Shown here: in pieces, positions 8,189-17,878 of the stretch | Layout of the letters: each line of letters opens with the position of its first letter | How positions within the stretch are numbered: position 1 is the first letter of the stretch | From: Bradyrhizobium sp. CCBAU 51765 | Lineage (GTDB): Bacteria; Pseudomonadota; Alphaproteobacteria; Rhizobiales; Xanthobacteraceae | Assembly (NCBI RefSeq): GCF_015291725.1 | Contig: NZ_CP030038.1 | Location: forward strand, 4,825,001-4,889,000 | Direction of reading: 5' to 3' | DNA length: 64,000 bases | Program-made: the position numbers and the translations under genes | The notes under the pieces: model-generated | Told to the model about the DNA's origin: nothing | Databases searched by the model: none | What the model saw: the letters and a program-made list of their open reading frames with translations, nothing else

Positions 8189-9134
8189 TGCTCTCTCCCT
8201 GCTGCCACTTGCGGCGCTGCAGGCCGAACCAGGACACCATGATCGCAGCGAGCAGGAACGGGATCATGGCGCTGGAGATCGCCGCGCCCTCGCCGAGCTG
8301 CCCGGCGATGATCGCCCGCTGATAGGACAGCGTGGCCATCAGGTGGGTGGCATTGACCGGACCGCCACGCGTCATCGCCCAGATCAGCTGGAAGTCGGTG
8401 AAGGTGAAGAGCACTGAAAACGTCATCACGACGGCGATGATCGGAGTCAGCAGCGGATAGGTGATGTAGCGGAAATTCTGCCACCGCGTGGCGCCGTCGA
8501 GCGTTGCCGCCTCATAGAGCGAGGGCGAGACGGTTTGCAGGCCCGCGAGCAGCGTGATCGCCACGAACGGAACGCCGCGCCAGACATTGGCGAAGATCAC
8601 GCAGATCCGCGCCCAGGTGGTGTCGCCGAGGAAATTGATGTTTTGGTTGATCAGGCCGAGGTGTTTGAGCGACCAGGAGATGATCGAGAATTGCGAGTCG
8701 AAGATCCACCAGAAGGCGAGTGCCGAGAGCACGGTCGGAACGATGAAGGGGATGAGCACCATCGCGCGCAGCATCGCCTTGAACGGCATGTGCTCGTTGA
8801 GCAGCAGCGCGAGATAGAGTCCGATCGCGAATTTGAAGGCACTTGCGACGAAGGTGTAGAGCAGCGTGTTGAATACGGACAGCCAGAAGATGGAGTCGTC
8901 CCAGAGCCACTCGTAGTTCTCGGTGGCGATGAAGTGCCCGACCCTGCCGATGCGCGTGTCCGTGAACGACAGCCAGATCCCGAGCCCGAGCGGATAGGCC
9001 AGGAAGAAGATCAGGAACGCCATGGCCGGCACCATGAACCAGAAGCCGAGCCAGTTGCGATTGTATTTGAGCTGGGTCCAGGCGCTCGCCTCGCTCATCT
9101 GAGGCTTGGCCCGGGGAATTGCGACATCAGCCAT
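8181..9134 (-). CDS. Sugar ABC transporter permease, MalF/UgpA type
   Basis: The protein has 317 residues with six predicted membrane segments, the first at about residues 30-50 (FWFMVPAMAFLIFFLAYPLG). The EAA loop, YEAATLDGATRWQNFRYITYPLL, is near residue 220. It pairs with the MalG-type permease, whose start codon lies inside its 3' end. The gene follows the substrate-binding protein gene after 64 bp. Confidence 0.92.
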   Translation of the reverse strand: MADVAIPRAKPQMSEASAWTQLKYNRNWLGFWFMVPAMAFLIFFLAYPLGLGIWLSFTDTRIGRVGHFIATENYEWLWDDSIFWLSVFNTLLYTFVASAFKFAIGLYLALLLNEHMPFKAMLRAMVLIPFIVPTVLSALAFWWIFDSQFSIISWSLKHLGLINQNINFLGDTTWARICVIFANVWRGVPFVAITLLAGLQTVSPSLYEAATLDGATRWQNFRYITYPLLTPIIAVVMTFSVLFTFTDFQLIWAMTRGGPVNATHLMATLSYQRAIIAGQLGEGAAISSAMIPFLLAAIMVSWFGLQRRKWQQGESND

Positions 9135-9198
9135 GCCCGATATCCCTGATCGAAATGTTGACGAGCGGGCGGCCGGACGGCCGCCCGCTCCGTGACCG

Positions 9199-10518
9199 TC
9201 AGCGATAGATGCGCTTCAGCTGGCGCTCGGCGTCCGCCATCGCGCCCTTCGTATCCTTGGCGCCGGTGCAGTAGTTGGCGAACATGTCGACGACGATGAA
9301 ATCGGCGATTGCGGTCGCCGCCTTCTCGCCGACCGTGCCGATACCGGACGCCGGCAGCGTCCGCTTGGACGCCTGCGCGAACACGGCGTTCTTGGGATCC
9401 GCCGTCCAGATCGGCGCCGACTCATAGGCGTTCAAGGTCTGCGTCAGATAGCCCTGCGCGCCATCCAGCCACTTCTCGTAGTTCTCCTTCTCCAGCATGA
9501 AGGCAACGAAGGCCTTCGCCGCGTTCGGGTATTTGGTGAAGTTGAAGGCGAGGATCGGCAGCGCGAGCTGCAGCTCGGTCGGCTTGCCGACCGGTCCGAC
9601 CGGCCAGAGCGCGTGATAGGTGTCCGCGGCAAGCTCCTTCTTGCTCGCGTCGGTCTTGGCGGCGACATAGATCGAGATGCCGTTCGCCGTGCAATAGAGC
9701 TCGCCGGCGAGGAACGCCTTGTTGTTGGAGGAATCGTTCCAGGACGCCGTGCCCGGGATGAAGCTCTCGTACAGCCCCTTGCAGTACTCCAGCGCCTTCG
9801 CCGTCTCCGGCGAGTTGATGATGATCTTGTCGTTCTGGTCGACCGTGTAGGCGCCGTGCCCCCACAGCACCCAGTGCAGCCAGGAATTGCCATCACCCGA
9901 TGCGTGCCCGAGCGCGAAGCCGGCCGGCGTGTTGTTGGCCTTCAGGGCCTTGCACATCTCGAGGAAGCCGGGGAAATCCTTCGGGAATTCCTTGAAGCCC
10001 GCCTTCTCGAGCGCCGACTTGCGGTACGTCATGTAACCGCCGTTGGTCGCGACGGGAATGCCGAGCCAGTCGTTGCCCTGCTTGCAGGTCTTGGCGGCCG
10101 CATCGGTCCAGCCGCCGTATTTCTGGCCGAGATAATCGGCAACGTCGTTCATCTTCAGCACTTTGGTGGGGAACAGCTGCGGCAGCGTGTGCAAGCCCCA
10201 GGCAAGATCGAGCCCGGAGCCGGTATTGGCCGCAACCGAGGCCTTCGGCTGCACGTCCTCGAAGGATTCGCTGAACACGTTCATCTCGGTGCCGGTCGCG
10301 GCCTTGAACGCCGCCACCATCGCGTTGAACGCATCGTCCTCCTGCGGCACGAAGCGCTTCCACCGCATCACGGTGAGCTTGGCGCCGGGCTCGGCCTTCC
10401 AGGGCGCGCTCTGCGCCCAGGCCTTGGCGAAGTCGAACAGTGCCGGCCCGGTCAGCATGCCGGTCGCAGCCAGTGCCGTTCCGCCTTGAAGCAGAGTCCG
10501 GCGGGTAAAGTCTTGCAT
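9199..10518 (-). CDS. Extracellular sugar-binding protein of an ABC importer
   Basis: The protein has 439 residues of the family 1 (MalE/UgpB-like) periplasmic binding fold. The N-terminus FTRRTLLQGGTALAATGM carries a twin-arginine motif followed by a hydrophobic stretch and an AWAQS cleavage site near residue 35, so Tat export is likely. It captures the substrate for the two permeases encoded immediately downstream and is the main specificity determinant of the locus. The gene order ATPase, binding protein, permease, permease is compact, with 54 and 64 bp gaps. Confidence 0.92.
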   Translation of the reverse strand: MQDFTRRTLLQGGTALAATGMLTGPALFDFAKAWAQSAPWKAEPGAKLTVMRWKRFVPQEDDAFNAMVAAFKAATGTEMNVFSESFEDVQPKASVAANTGSGLDLAWGLHTLPQLFPTKVLKMNDVADYLGQKYGGWTDAAAKTCKQGNDWLGIPVATNGGYMTYRKSALEKAGFKEFPKDFPGFLEMCKALKANNTPAGFALGHASGDGNSWLHWVLWGHGAYTVDQNDKIIINSPETAKALEYCKGLYESFIPGTASWNDSSNNKAFLAGELYCTANGISIYVAAKTDASKKELAADTYHALWPVGPVGKPTELQLALPILAFNFTKYPNAAKAFVAFMLEKENYEKWLDGAQGYLTQTLNAYESAPIWTADPKNAVFAQASKRTLPASGIGTVGEKAATAIADFIVVDMFANYCTGAKDTKGAMADAERQLKRIYR

Positions 10519-10572
10519 GTGGTCCTCCCTGTGATGCTTTTTTTATCGTCTTATGCTTCGTGGTCTGATGCG

Positions 10573-11640
<1,068 letters not shown>

Positions 11641-11785
11641 CTAGCTCCCTCCTCGAAAGTCCACGACGCCTCTCGCGCCGCGACCGTCTTGTTTTTCAGA
11701 CTTCACCGAACGAAGCCCGATCTTAGCGGGCGACATTGTCGGTAGTTTGTGCGGTTTTGGCAATTTGTCTTTGGTTAGTCGTTGC

Positions 11786-11799
11786 TGGTAGCGCTGTCA
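11786..11799. promoter_or_regulatory. Candidate LacI-family operator O1 in the divergent promoter
   Basis: The sequence TGGTAGCGCTGTCA has the central AGCGCT palindrome and outer TG...CA expected of LacI/GalR-family operators. It sits 43 bp before the lacI start and about 145 bp before the ABC ATPase start. Binding here would control lacI itself and the transport operon. A related site, O2, lies at 12914-12927. Confidence 0.65.
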
Positions 11800-11841
11800 A
11801 CGTTCCTTTGTTTGCAGGACTGACTGTGTTAAGAGCAGCAA

Positions 11842-12942
11842 ATGGGTCGAAAACGCACCAAGTCAGGCAAAATCCGGCTGGCCGAAGTCGCCGAGCTCGC
11901 CGGCGTCAGCCCGATTACCGCGTCCCGCTTCTTTCGCAATCCGGAGGCCCTGTCGGTCGCCAAGCGGACGCGGGTCGAGAGCGCCGCCAAGGAGCTCGGC
12001 TATGTGCCCAACCTTGCCGCACGCGCGCTGGCCTCGCAACGCACCGAAGTCATCGGTGTATTGATCCCCTCCCTCACCAATAACGTGTTCTCGGACGTGC
12101 TGCGCGGCATCTATGACGCGTCAGAGGGCAGCCGTTACTCGATCCAGTTGTCCAACACGCGCTACAGCATTCTCCAGGAAGAGAAGTTGCTGCGCCTGTT
12201 TCTGGCGCAGAAGCCGGCCGGGCTGATCGTCACCGGCATCGACCAGACCGCCGAGTCCCGCGCGATGCTGGAGGCCGCGGACTGCCCGATCGTGCAGATC
12301 ATGGAGATCGGGCCGGATCCGGTCGACATGATGATCGGCTTTTCGCACTATGATGCAGCACGCGCGGCGGTTGCGCACCTGTTCGAGCAAGGTCACCGCA
12401 GGATCGGCTTCGTCGGTGCGCGCATGGACCCGCGGGTGCAGCGGCGGCTGGACGGATATGTCTCGGCCATGAAGGACGCCGGACTGTTCGAGCAGCGCCT
12501 CGTCGTCACGACGGCCACGCCGACGTCGGTGACGCTCGGCGGAGCCCTGTTCACCGATCTCCTGGCGCGGGAGCCCGACATCGATGCGGTATTCTGCGCC
12601 AATGACGACCTTGCGCTCGGCGTGCTGTTCGAATGCCGGCGCCGGGAGATTGCAGTCCCCGGGCAGATCGCGATCGTCGGCTTCAACGACCTCGAATTCA
12701 TGGCCTCCGCCGTCCCGACCCTCACCAGCATCCGCACCAACCGCTACGAGATGGGAAAGACGGCCGCCACCATGCTGATCAACGCGATCGAAGGGCGGCG
12801 CCCGGAGCAGCCGGTGCTCGATCTCGGCTTCAAGGTGATCGAGCGTCAAAGCTCGTTGGCACGACGTTCGGACAGCAGGCCAGCCGTTTCCGGCGCAGGC
12901 GCAGCGAACAAAATGATAGCGTTACCAAGTAGCCACGACTAG
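11842..12942 (+). CDS. LacI family transcriptional regulator of the sugar/sugar-acid locus
   Basis: The protein has 366 residues. The N-terminal HTH with hinge helix reads IRLAEVAELAGVSPITASRFFRNPEALS through LGYVPNLAARALAS (residues 10-65). A periplasmic-binding-like effector domain follows, including IDAVFCANDDLALGVLFE and IAIVGFNDLEF near residues 245-290. It resembles GntR-type (gluconate) LacI members. It is placed between two divergently oriented gene blocks of one pathway and next to two matching operators, so it most likely represses both until a pathway sugar acid binds. The last 30 codons overlap operator O2. Confidence 0.92.
   Translation: MGRKRTKSGKIRLAEVAELAGVSPITASRFFRNPEALSVAKRTRVESAAKELGYVPNLAARALASQRTEVIGVLIPSLTNNVFSDVLRGIYDASEGSRYSIQLSNTRYSILQEEKLLRLFLAQKPAGLIVTGIDQTAESRAMLEAADCPIVQIMEIGPDPVDMMIGFSHYDAARAAVAHLFEQGHRRIGFVGARMDPRVQRRLDGYVSAMKDAGLFEQRLVVTTATPTSVTLGGALFTDLLAREPDIDAVFCANDDLALGVLFECRRREIAVPGQIAIVGFNDLEFMASAVPTLTSIRTNRYEMGKTAATMLINAIEGRRPEQPVLDLGFKVIERQSSLARRSDSRPAVSGAGAANKMIALPSSHD
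12914..12927. promoter_or_regulatory. Candidate LacI-family operator O2 inside the 3' end of lacI
   Basis: TGATAGCGTTACCA fits the generic LacI-family operator pattern TGNTANCGNTANCA exactly. It lies within the last codons of the lacI gene and 137 bp before the dehydratase start codon. It is well placed to control a promoter for the dehydratase-SDR-SDR operon in the 12943-13063 gap. Confidence 0.65.
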
Positions 12943-13063
12943 TATTCTGACTCGTGAGGAAACGACCCCAGCCGGGAACGCAGATCATCGCTCGCGCCGT
13001 TGGCATCGCACATGCCGACACCATGAGACGGACGCCGGTGCGTTTGCATTGCAGGAGAAACCA

Positions 13064-14893
13064 ATGACAAAGAAACCAACCAATGGGCATGCCGCGGGCA
13101 GCAACGGTTCTCGCCGCCACCTTCGCTCGCAGGAATGGTTCAACAACCCGCACAATCCGGGCATGACCGCGCTCTACATGGAGCGGTACCTGAATTACGG
13201 CCTCACCCGTGCTGAGTTGCAGTCGGGCAAGCCGATCATCGGCATCGCCCAGACCGGCAACGATCTCTCTCCCTGCAACCGCCACCACATCGAGCTTGCC
13301 CATCGCGTCCGCGAGGGCATCCGCGAAGCCGGCGGCATCGCGATGGAATTCCCGACCCACCCGATCCAGGAGACCGGCAAGCGCCCGACCGCGGCGCTCG
13401 ACCGCAACCTCGCCTATCTCGGCCTGGTCGAGGTCCTCTACGGCTATCCGCTCGACGGCGTCGTGCTCACCACCGGCTGCGACAAGACCACGCCGGCCTG
13501 CATGATGGCGGCGGCCACCGTGAACCTGCCCGCGATCGTGCTGTCGGGCGGACCGATGCTCAACGGCTGGCACAATGGCGAGCGCACCGGCTCCGGCACC
13601 ATCGTATGGAAATCGCGCGAGCGGCTCGCGGCCGGCGAGATCGACTACGAGGAGTTCATGGAGATCGTGGCCTCCTCGGCGCCCTCGGTCGGCCATTGCA
13701 ACACGATGGGCACCGCCTCGACCATGAACGGGCTTGCCGAAGCGCTCGGCTTCTCGCTGCCGGGCTGTGCGGCGATCCCCGCCCCCTATCGCGAGCGCGG
13801 CCAGATCGCCTACGAGACGGGAAAACGTATCGTCGAGATGGTCTGGGAGGACCTGAAACCCTCGGACATCCTAACCCGCAAGGCGTTCGAGAACTGCATC
13901 GTGATCAATTCGGCCATCGGCGGCTCGACGAACGCGCCGATCCACATCAACGCCCTGGCCCGCCACATCGGCGTCGAGCTCTCGATCGAGGACTGGCAGA
14001 AAGTCGGCCACGACGTTCCCCTGCTCGTCAACATGCAGCCGGCCGGCTTCTATCTCGGCGAGGAATTCCACCGCGCCGGCGGCGTGCCGGCGGTGGTGCG
14101 GGAGCTGATGAAGCACAAGCGCATTCATGAGGACGCGGTCACGGTCAACGGCCGCGGCATCGGCGAGAATTGCAAGAATGCGCCGGAGCCCGACAACGAC
14201 GTGATCTGGGCTTACGACAAGCCGCTGGTGAAGGATGCCGGCTTCCTGGTGCTGAAGGGCAACCTGTTCGATTCCGCGATCATGAAGACCAGCGTGATCT
14301 CCAAGGAATTCCGCGACCGCTACCTCAACAACCCGAAGGACCTCAACGCCTTCGAGGGCCGCGCCATCGTGTTCGAGGGCCCGGAGGATTATCACGAGCG
14401 GATCGACGATCCCTCACTCGACATCGACGAGCGCTGTGTGCTGTTCATCCGTGGCACCGGGCCGATCGGCTATCCCGGTGGCGCCGAGGTCGTGAACATG
14501 CAGCCGCCGGCAGCGCTGATCAAACGAGGCATCCTGTCCCTGCCCTGCATCGGCGACGGGCGGCAGTCCGGCACCTCGGGCTCGCCCTCCATCCTCAATG
14601 CTTCGCCGGAAGCCGCCGCCAATGGCGGTCTCGCGATCCTGAAGACCGGAGACAAGGTGCGTATCGACCTCAACAAGGGCAGCGCCAACATCATGATCTC
14701 GGACGAGGAGCTGAAGAAGCGCCATGCCGAGCTCAGGGCCAATGGCGGCTTCAAGCATCCGCCGAACCAGACGCCCTGGCAGGAGATCTACCGCAACACC
14801 GTCGGCCAGCAGTCGACCGGCGCCTGCATGGAGCTTGCCACGCGTTATCAGAACGTCGCCGGCACGTTTGGCGTGGCGCGGGACAACCACTAG
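13064..14893 (+). CDS. IlvD/Edd family sugar-acid dehydratase
   Basis: The protein has 609 residues from the ATG at 13064, which has AGGAG six bases upstream; an in-frame TTG at 13049 lies before that ribosome site. Iron-sulfur ligands of the family are visible: Cys in LSPCNRHH, TTGCDKTTPAC and GHCNTMGTAST. IGGSTNAPIHINALARHIGV and the C-terminal GDGRQSGTSGSPSILNASPE are further hallmarks. The length is closer to the pentonate/hexonate branch (L-arabonate, D-xylonate, L-fuconate dehydratases) than to IlvD of branched-chain amino acid synthesis. It would remove water to give a 2-keto-3-deoxy acid for the two SDRs or KdgK. The exact substrate is open. Confidence 0.9.
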   Translation: MTKKPTNGHAAGSNGSRRHLRSQEWFNNPHNPGMTALYMERYLNYGLTRAELQSGKPIIGIAQTGNDLSPCNRHHIELAHRVREGIREAGGIAMEFPTHPIQETGKRPTAALDRNLAYLGLVEVLYGYPLDGVVLTTGCDKTTPACMMAAATVNLPAIVLSGGPMLNGWHNGERTGSGTIVWKSRERLAAGEIDYEEFMEIVASSAPSVGHCNTMGTASTMNGLAEALGFSLPGCAAIPAPYRERGQIAYETGKRIVEMVWEDLKPSDILTRKAFENCIVINSAIGGSTNAPIHINALARHIGVELSIEDWQKVGHDVPLLVNMQPAGFYLGEEFHRAGGVPAVVRELMKHKRIHEDAVTVNGRGIGENCKNAPEPDNDVIWAYDKPLVKDAGFLVLKGNLFDSAIMKTSVISKEFRDRYLNNPKDLNAFEGRAIVFEGPEDYHERIDDPSLDIDERCVLFIRGTGPIGYPGGAEVVNMQPPAALIKRGILSLPCIGDGRQSGTSGSPSILNASPEAAANGGLAILKTGDKVRIDLNKGSANIMISDEELKKRHAELRANGGFKHPPNQTPWQEIYRNTVGQQSTGACMELATRYQNVAGTFGVARDNH

Positions 14894-14901
14894 GAAAGAC
14901 T

Positions 14902-15000
14902 GTCATTCCGGGATGCGCTGCAAGGCGCAGGCCCGGAATCCATATTCCCGATCGTGGTTATGGATTCCGGGCTCGCGACTGTGTCGCGCCCCGGAATGAC
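14902..15000. repeat. Palindromic intergenic repeat (GTCATTCCGGG family) within an operon
   Basis: It begins GTCATTCCGGGATGCG directly after the dehydratase stop and ends CGCGCCCCGGAATGAC 26 bp before the next start codon. Inner stems around GCCCGGAATCCAT / ATGGATTCCGGGC are perfect. The element separates two genes of one pathway, so it may act as a partial terminator or RNA-stability element rather than an operon boundary. Confidence 0.85.
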
Positions 15001-15025
15001 GAGCGACAATTCAAAGGAGAACAAC

Positions 15026-15757
15026 ATGGCAGACCGCCTCAAGGGCAAGCGCGCCGTCGTCACGGCTGCTGCGGCAGGCATTGGGCGCGCATGCGCCATC
15101 GCATTCGCGCGCGAAGGCGCAACCGTGATCGCCACCGACATCAACGAGGCCGGAATCGCGAGCCTGACCAAGGAAGGCATCGCCGAGGTCGCCAGGCTCG
15201 ACGTCCGCAACACCGCCGACGTCAACACCTTTGCCAAGCGCGTTGGCAAGATCGACATTCTGCTCAACGCGGCGGGCTTCGTCCACCACGGCACCATCCT
15301 GGAATGCTCGGAAGAGGATTTCGACTTTTCGTTCGACCTCAACGTCAAATCGATGCACCGGACCATCAAGGCGTTCCTGCCCGACATGCTAGCGGGCGGC
15401 GGCGGCAGCATCGTCAACATCTCCTCCTGCGCGGCGCTGCGGCCGCCGGCCAATCGCTATGTCTACAGCGCGTCGAAGGCGGCGGTATCGCTGCTGACGC
15501 GCGCGGTCGCGCTCGACTTCATCACCAAGGGCATCCGCTGCAACTCGATCTGCCCCGGTACCGTCGAGACCCCTTCGATGCTCGACCGCGCCGCCGCGCA
15601 AGGACCGCAGGGCAAGGAGATGTTCATCTCCCGCCAGAAGATGGGCCGGCTCGGCACCGCCGAGGAGATCGCGTCCATGGCGGTCTATCTCGGCAGCGAC
15701 GAGAGCGCCTTCACCACCGGCGTCGATCTGGTCGTCGACGGCGGCTACATGCTCTGA
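15026..15757 (+). CDS. SDR oxidoreductase, DHRS6 / 2-keto-3-deoxy-L-fuconate dehydrogenase-like
   Basis: The protein has 243 residues from the ATG at 15026, which follows AAAGGAG; the open frame extends into the repeat upstream. The Rossmann motif is TAAAAGIGRACAIAFAREGATVIATDINE, and catalytic Tyr/Lys are in YVYSASKAAVSLL. The stretches LNAAGFVHHGTIL, IKAFLPDMLA and GIRCNSICPGTVETPS closely resemble human DHRS6 as I remember it. Bacterial relatives of DHRS6 oxidise 2-keto-3-deoxy-L-fuconate at C4 in the non-phosphorylative L-fucose route. In this operon that activity would act directly after the dehydratase. Confidence 0.85.
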   Translation: MADRLKGKRAVVTAAAAGIGRACAIAFAREGATVIATDINEAGIASLTKEGIAEVARLDVRNTADVNTFAKRVGKIDILLNAAGFVHHGTILECSEEDFDFSFDLNVKSMHRTIKAFLPDMLAGGGGSIVNISSCAALRPPANRYVYSASKAAVSLLTRAVALDFITKGIRCNSICPGTVETPSMLDRAAAQGPQGKEMFISRQKMGRLGTAEEIASMAVYLGSDESAFTTGVDLVVDGGYML

Positions 15758-15774
15758 CGCTCGGGAGCAATCTC

Positions 15775-16521
15775 ATGAACAAGATCGATCTCAACGGCCG
15801 CGTCGCTATCGTCACGGGCGGCGCGCAGGGCTTTGGCCGCGCCATCACCGAGCGCTTCGTCGCCTCAGGCGCCAAGGTCGCGATCTGGGATTTCGACGCC
15901 GCACTCGCCGAGAAGACGGCAAAGGAGATTGGCGGCGAAACGAAAGTCTTCAAGATCGACGTCACCGACACCGCGGCCGTCGAGCAGGCGCGCGATGCGA
16001 CGCTGGCCGCCTTCGGCAGGATGGACATTCTCGTCAACAATGCCGGCATCGCCGGCGTCAACAAGCCGGTCTGGGAGATGGATCTGGAGGAATGGCGCAA
16101 GGTGCTGCGCATCAACCTCGACGGGCCCTTCATCGTGAGCAAGGCGATCGTGCCCGTGATGCTCAAGCAGAAATACGGGCGCATCGTGAACATCGCCTCC
16201 ATTGCCGGCAAGGAAGGCAATCCGAACGCGGCGCACTATTCGGCGTCCAAGGCCGGACTGATCGCGCTGACGAAATCGCTCGGCAAGGAGCTCGCCGCGC
16301 ACGACATCCTCGTCAACGCGGTGACGCCGGCGGCGGCGAAGACCGCGATCTTCGATCAGATGACGCAGCAGCACATCGACTTCATGCTATCGAAGATCCC
16401 GAAGGGGCGCTTCGTGCTGGTGGAGGAGCTCGCCGCGATGGTGGCCTGGCTCGCATCCGAGGATTGCGCGTTCTCGACCGGCGCGGTGTTCGACATCTCC
16501 GGTGGACGCGCGACCTATTGA
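15775..16521 (+). CDS. SDR oxidoreductase, probable sugar 1-dehydrogenase or 3-oxoacyl-ACP-reductase-like enzyme
   Basis: The protein has 248 residues from the ATG at 15775, 17 bp after the preceding SDR and behind CGGGAGC. Classical SDR features are TGGAQGFGRAITERF (cofactor site), NNAGIAG, and HYSASKAGLIALTKSLGKELA with the catalytic Tyr and Lys. Asp near residue 38 in IWDFDA suggests NAD preference. The C-terminal ISGGRATY is common in sugar dehydrogenases. It probably oxidises the imported sugar to its lactone as the first step of the pathway. Confidence 0.82.
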   Translation: MNKIDLNGRVAIVTGGAQGFGRAITERFVASGAKVAIWDFDAALAEKTAKEIGGETKVFKIDVTDTAAVEQARDATLAAFGRMDILVNNAGIAGVNKPVWEMDLEEWRKVLRINLDGPFIVSKAIVPVMLKQKYGRIVNIASIAGKEGNPNAAHYSASKAGLIALTKSLGKELAAHDILVNAVTPAAAKTAIFDQMTQQHIDFMLSKIPKGRFVLVEELAAMVAWLASEDCAFSTGAVFDISGGRATY

Positions 16522-16529
16522 GAAGCGCC

Positions 16530-16612
16530 ATGATCCGGGAAGGTGGCTGCCGGTGCGGCGCGCGCGGTTCGGGGCGCAGGACGAGCCGCTCAACGTCCGC
16601 ATTTGCCACTGC
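16530..16612 (+). pseudogene. Relic of the 5' end of a GFA-family (CENP-V/GFA zinc) gene
   Basis: An ATG at 16530 opens MIREGGCRCGA, a standard GFA-family start with a CxC zinc pair. After about 33 bp the reading frame breaks, and the next frame continues ARFGAQDEPLNVRICHC, which is the following part of the same family. One base is missing in the GCGCGCGCGG tract around 16557-16566. The remaining roughly 100 residues of a GFA protein are absent. The relic lies 8 bp after the SDR stop and runs into the start region of the next small gene. Confidence 0.6.
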
Positions 16613-16627
16613 GATGAGGAGAGCTTG

Positions 16628-16894
16628 ATGGAGTTCTATTGGGAAGCCAAGGACGACAAGTGGTTCCTGCGTCCCGCCGTCGAGGCGCCAGAGCAGGCTC
16701 CTGTCACCGTCGAGCAGGAGAATTGGTATTGGCTCGTGAAGATCGGTGGTCGTCCTCTCAATTTCCGCTTCACGGGTCTGATAGGAGCGAGGCAAAGCGC
16801 TTGGGAGTACGTCAAGCGCTACAGTCACATGCACTATGGCATCAAGTCGGTCACGCTGCGGTCGATCGAGGAGCCTCAGCGATCAGCTTCCTGA
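16628..16894 (+). CDS. Hypothetical protein, 88 residues
   Basis: The start ATG at 16628 (MEFYWEAKDDKWFLRP) follows GAGGAGAGCTTG, a usable ribosome site. The protein is aromatic-rich: four Trp and five Tyr in the first 70 residues, including ENWYWLVKIGG and YVKRYSHMHYGIKS. There is no signal peptide or membrane segment. I do not recognise a family. Its start region overlaps the end of a decayed GFA gene. It converges with the EamA gene, with a 16-bp gap between stop codons. Confidence 0.55.
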   Translation: MEFYWEAKDDKWFLRPAVEAPEQAPVTVEQENWYWLVKIGGRPLNFRFTGLIGARQSAWEYVKRYSHMHYGIKSVTLRSIEEPQRSAS

Positions 16895-16910
16895 TGACCA
16901 TCGAGCTTGT

Positions 16911-17792
16911 TCATCGCCTGCCTTTGCCCGCGGTCGTCGCGATCCAGATCCCGGCAAACACCGCGACGATTCCGGCCGCCAGATTCCAGCGCAGCGGCTC
17001 GTTCAACAGCCAGGCCCCGACCAGCGATGCCGTGACCGGATTGACCGTCACCGAGATCGCGACGCGCGTCGGCGTCGTCCGCTCCAGCGCGAAGGCCCAG
17101 AGATAGAAGGTCAGCGCTGCGCCGAAGGCACCCAGATAAAGGGCTCCCAGCCACTGCGGCATCCCGAAGCCCGCGACGGGCGCAAAACTGCCGCGGATAG
17201 ACGAGAGCACGATGAGGCAGGCCGCGCCGGCCGCCATGCTCATGGTGGTAAAGGCGATCGGACTGGAGCGCCGGATCAGCGGCTTCGACCAGATGCCGTA
17301 CAGCGCCATGCACAGTGCAGCCGCCATCATCAGGAGATCGCCGCGCCAGGCGCCCGACGGGGCTGATGTCAGATCGGACAGAAGCGCCACAGCAACGCCA
17401 AGCGTCGCGATCACGACACCGACCGATTTGCGCCAGGTCAGGGCTTCGGCGCCGAGCGCAGCCCCGATCACGAGCGACAGCAAAGGAAGCGTCGACAACG
17501 CAAGCGCGCCGCGCGCTGCGGTCGTGAAGATCAGCGACGCATTGAACAGGATCGGAAACAGCGCGAAGAACAGGATGCCGAGCGCGACGGCCGCAGCCCA
17601 GTCCCCTCGCTTCGGGCAGCGATCGCCGCGCAGCAGCGCGAGCGGCAGCAACAGGAGAAAGCCGATGCCGAATCGGAACGAGCCGATCGCGAGCGGATCG
17701 ATGCTCCCCACGAGATAGCGCGTGGCACCGATGGACGTCCCGCCCAGCGCGCTCGACAACACGGCGGCAAAAACGCCAAGAACCTCGCCCAC
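16911..17792 (-). CDS. EamA/DMT-family inner-membrane transporter
   Basis: The protein has 293 residues with about ten membrane segments and two EamA repeats (roughly 1-140 and 150-290), as in drug/metabolite exporters of the RhaT/YdcZ superfamily. The start is GTG at 17792, preceded by GGGAGGAATC. It diverges from a LysR-family gene, which usually regulates the adjacent exporter. The substrate (amino acid, metabolite or drug) cannot be read. Confidence 0.88.
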   Translation of the reverse strand: MGEVLGVFAAVLSSALGGTSIGATRYLVGSIDPLAIGSFRFGIGFLLLLPLALLRGDRCPKRGDWAAAVALGILFFALFPILFNASLIFTTAARGALALSTLPLLSLVIGAALGAEALTWRKSVGVVIATLGVAVALLSDLTSAPSGAWRGDLLMMAAALCMALYGIWSKPLIRRSSPIAFTTMSMAAGAACLIVLSSIRGSFAPVAGFGMPQWLGALYLGAFGAALTFYLWAFALERTTPTRVAISVTVNPVTASLVGAWLLNEPLRWNLAAGIVAVFAGIWIATTAGKGRR

Positions 17793-17878
17793 GATTCCTC
17801 CCGATGGCTTTCGGGTAGCATAGGAGACGCGCCGAAACGGGGAATGGAATTTCCGTCATGCCAGGATAAGTTTTCGTC

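Noticed and set aside
14170..15774. Upstream in-frame extension of the second SDR gene (783 codons in all)
   Set aside because: The extension is out-of-frame sequence of the dehydratase, a repeat and the first SDR. The true start at 15775 has a ribosome site and a normal SDR N-terminus.
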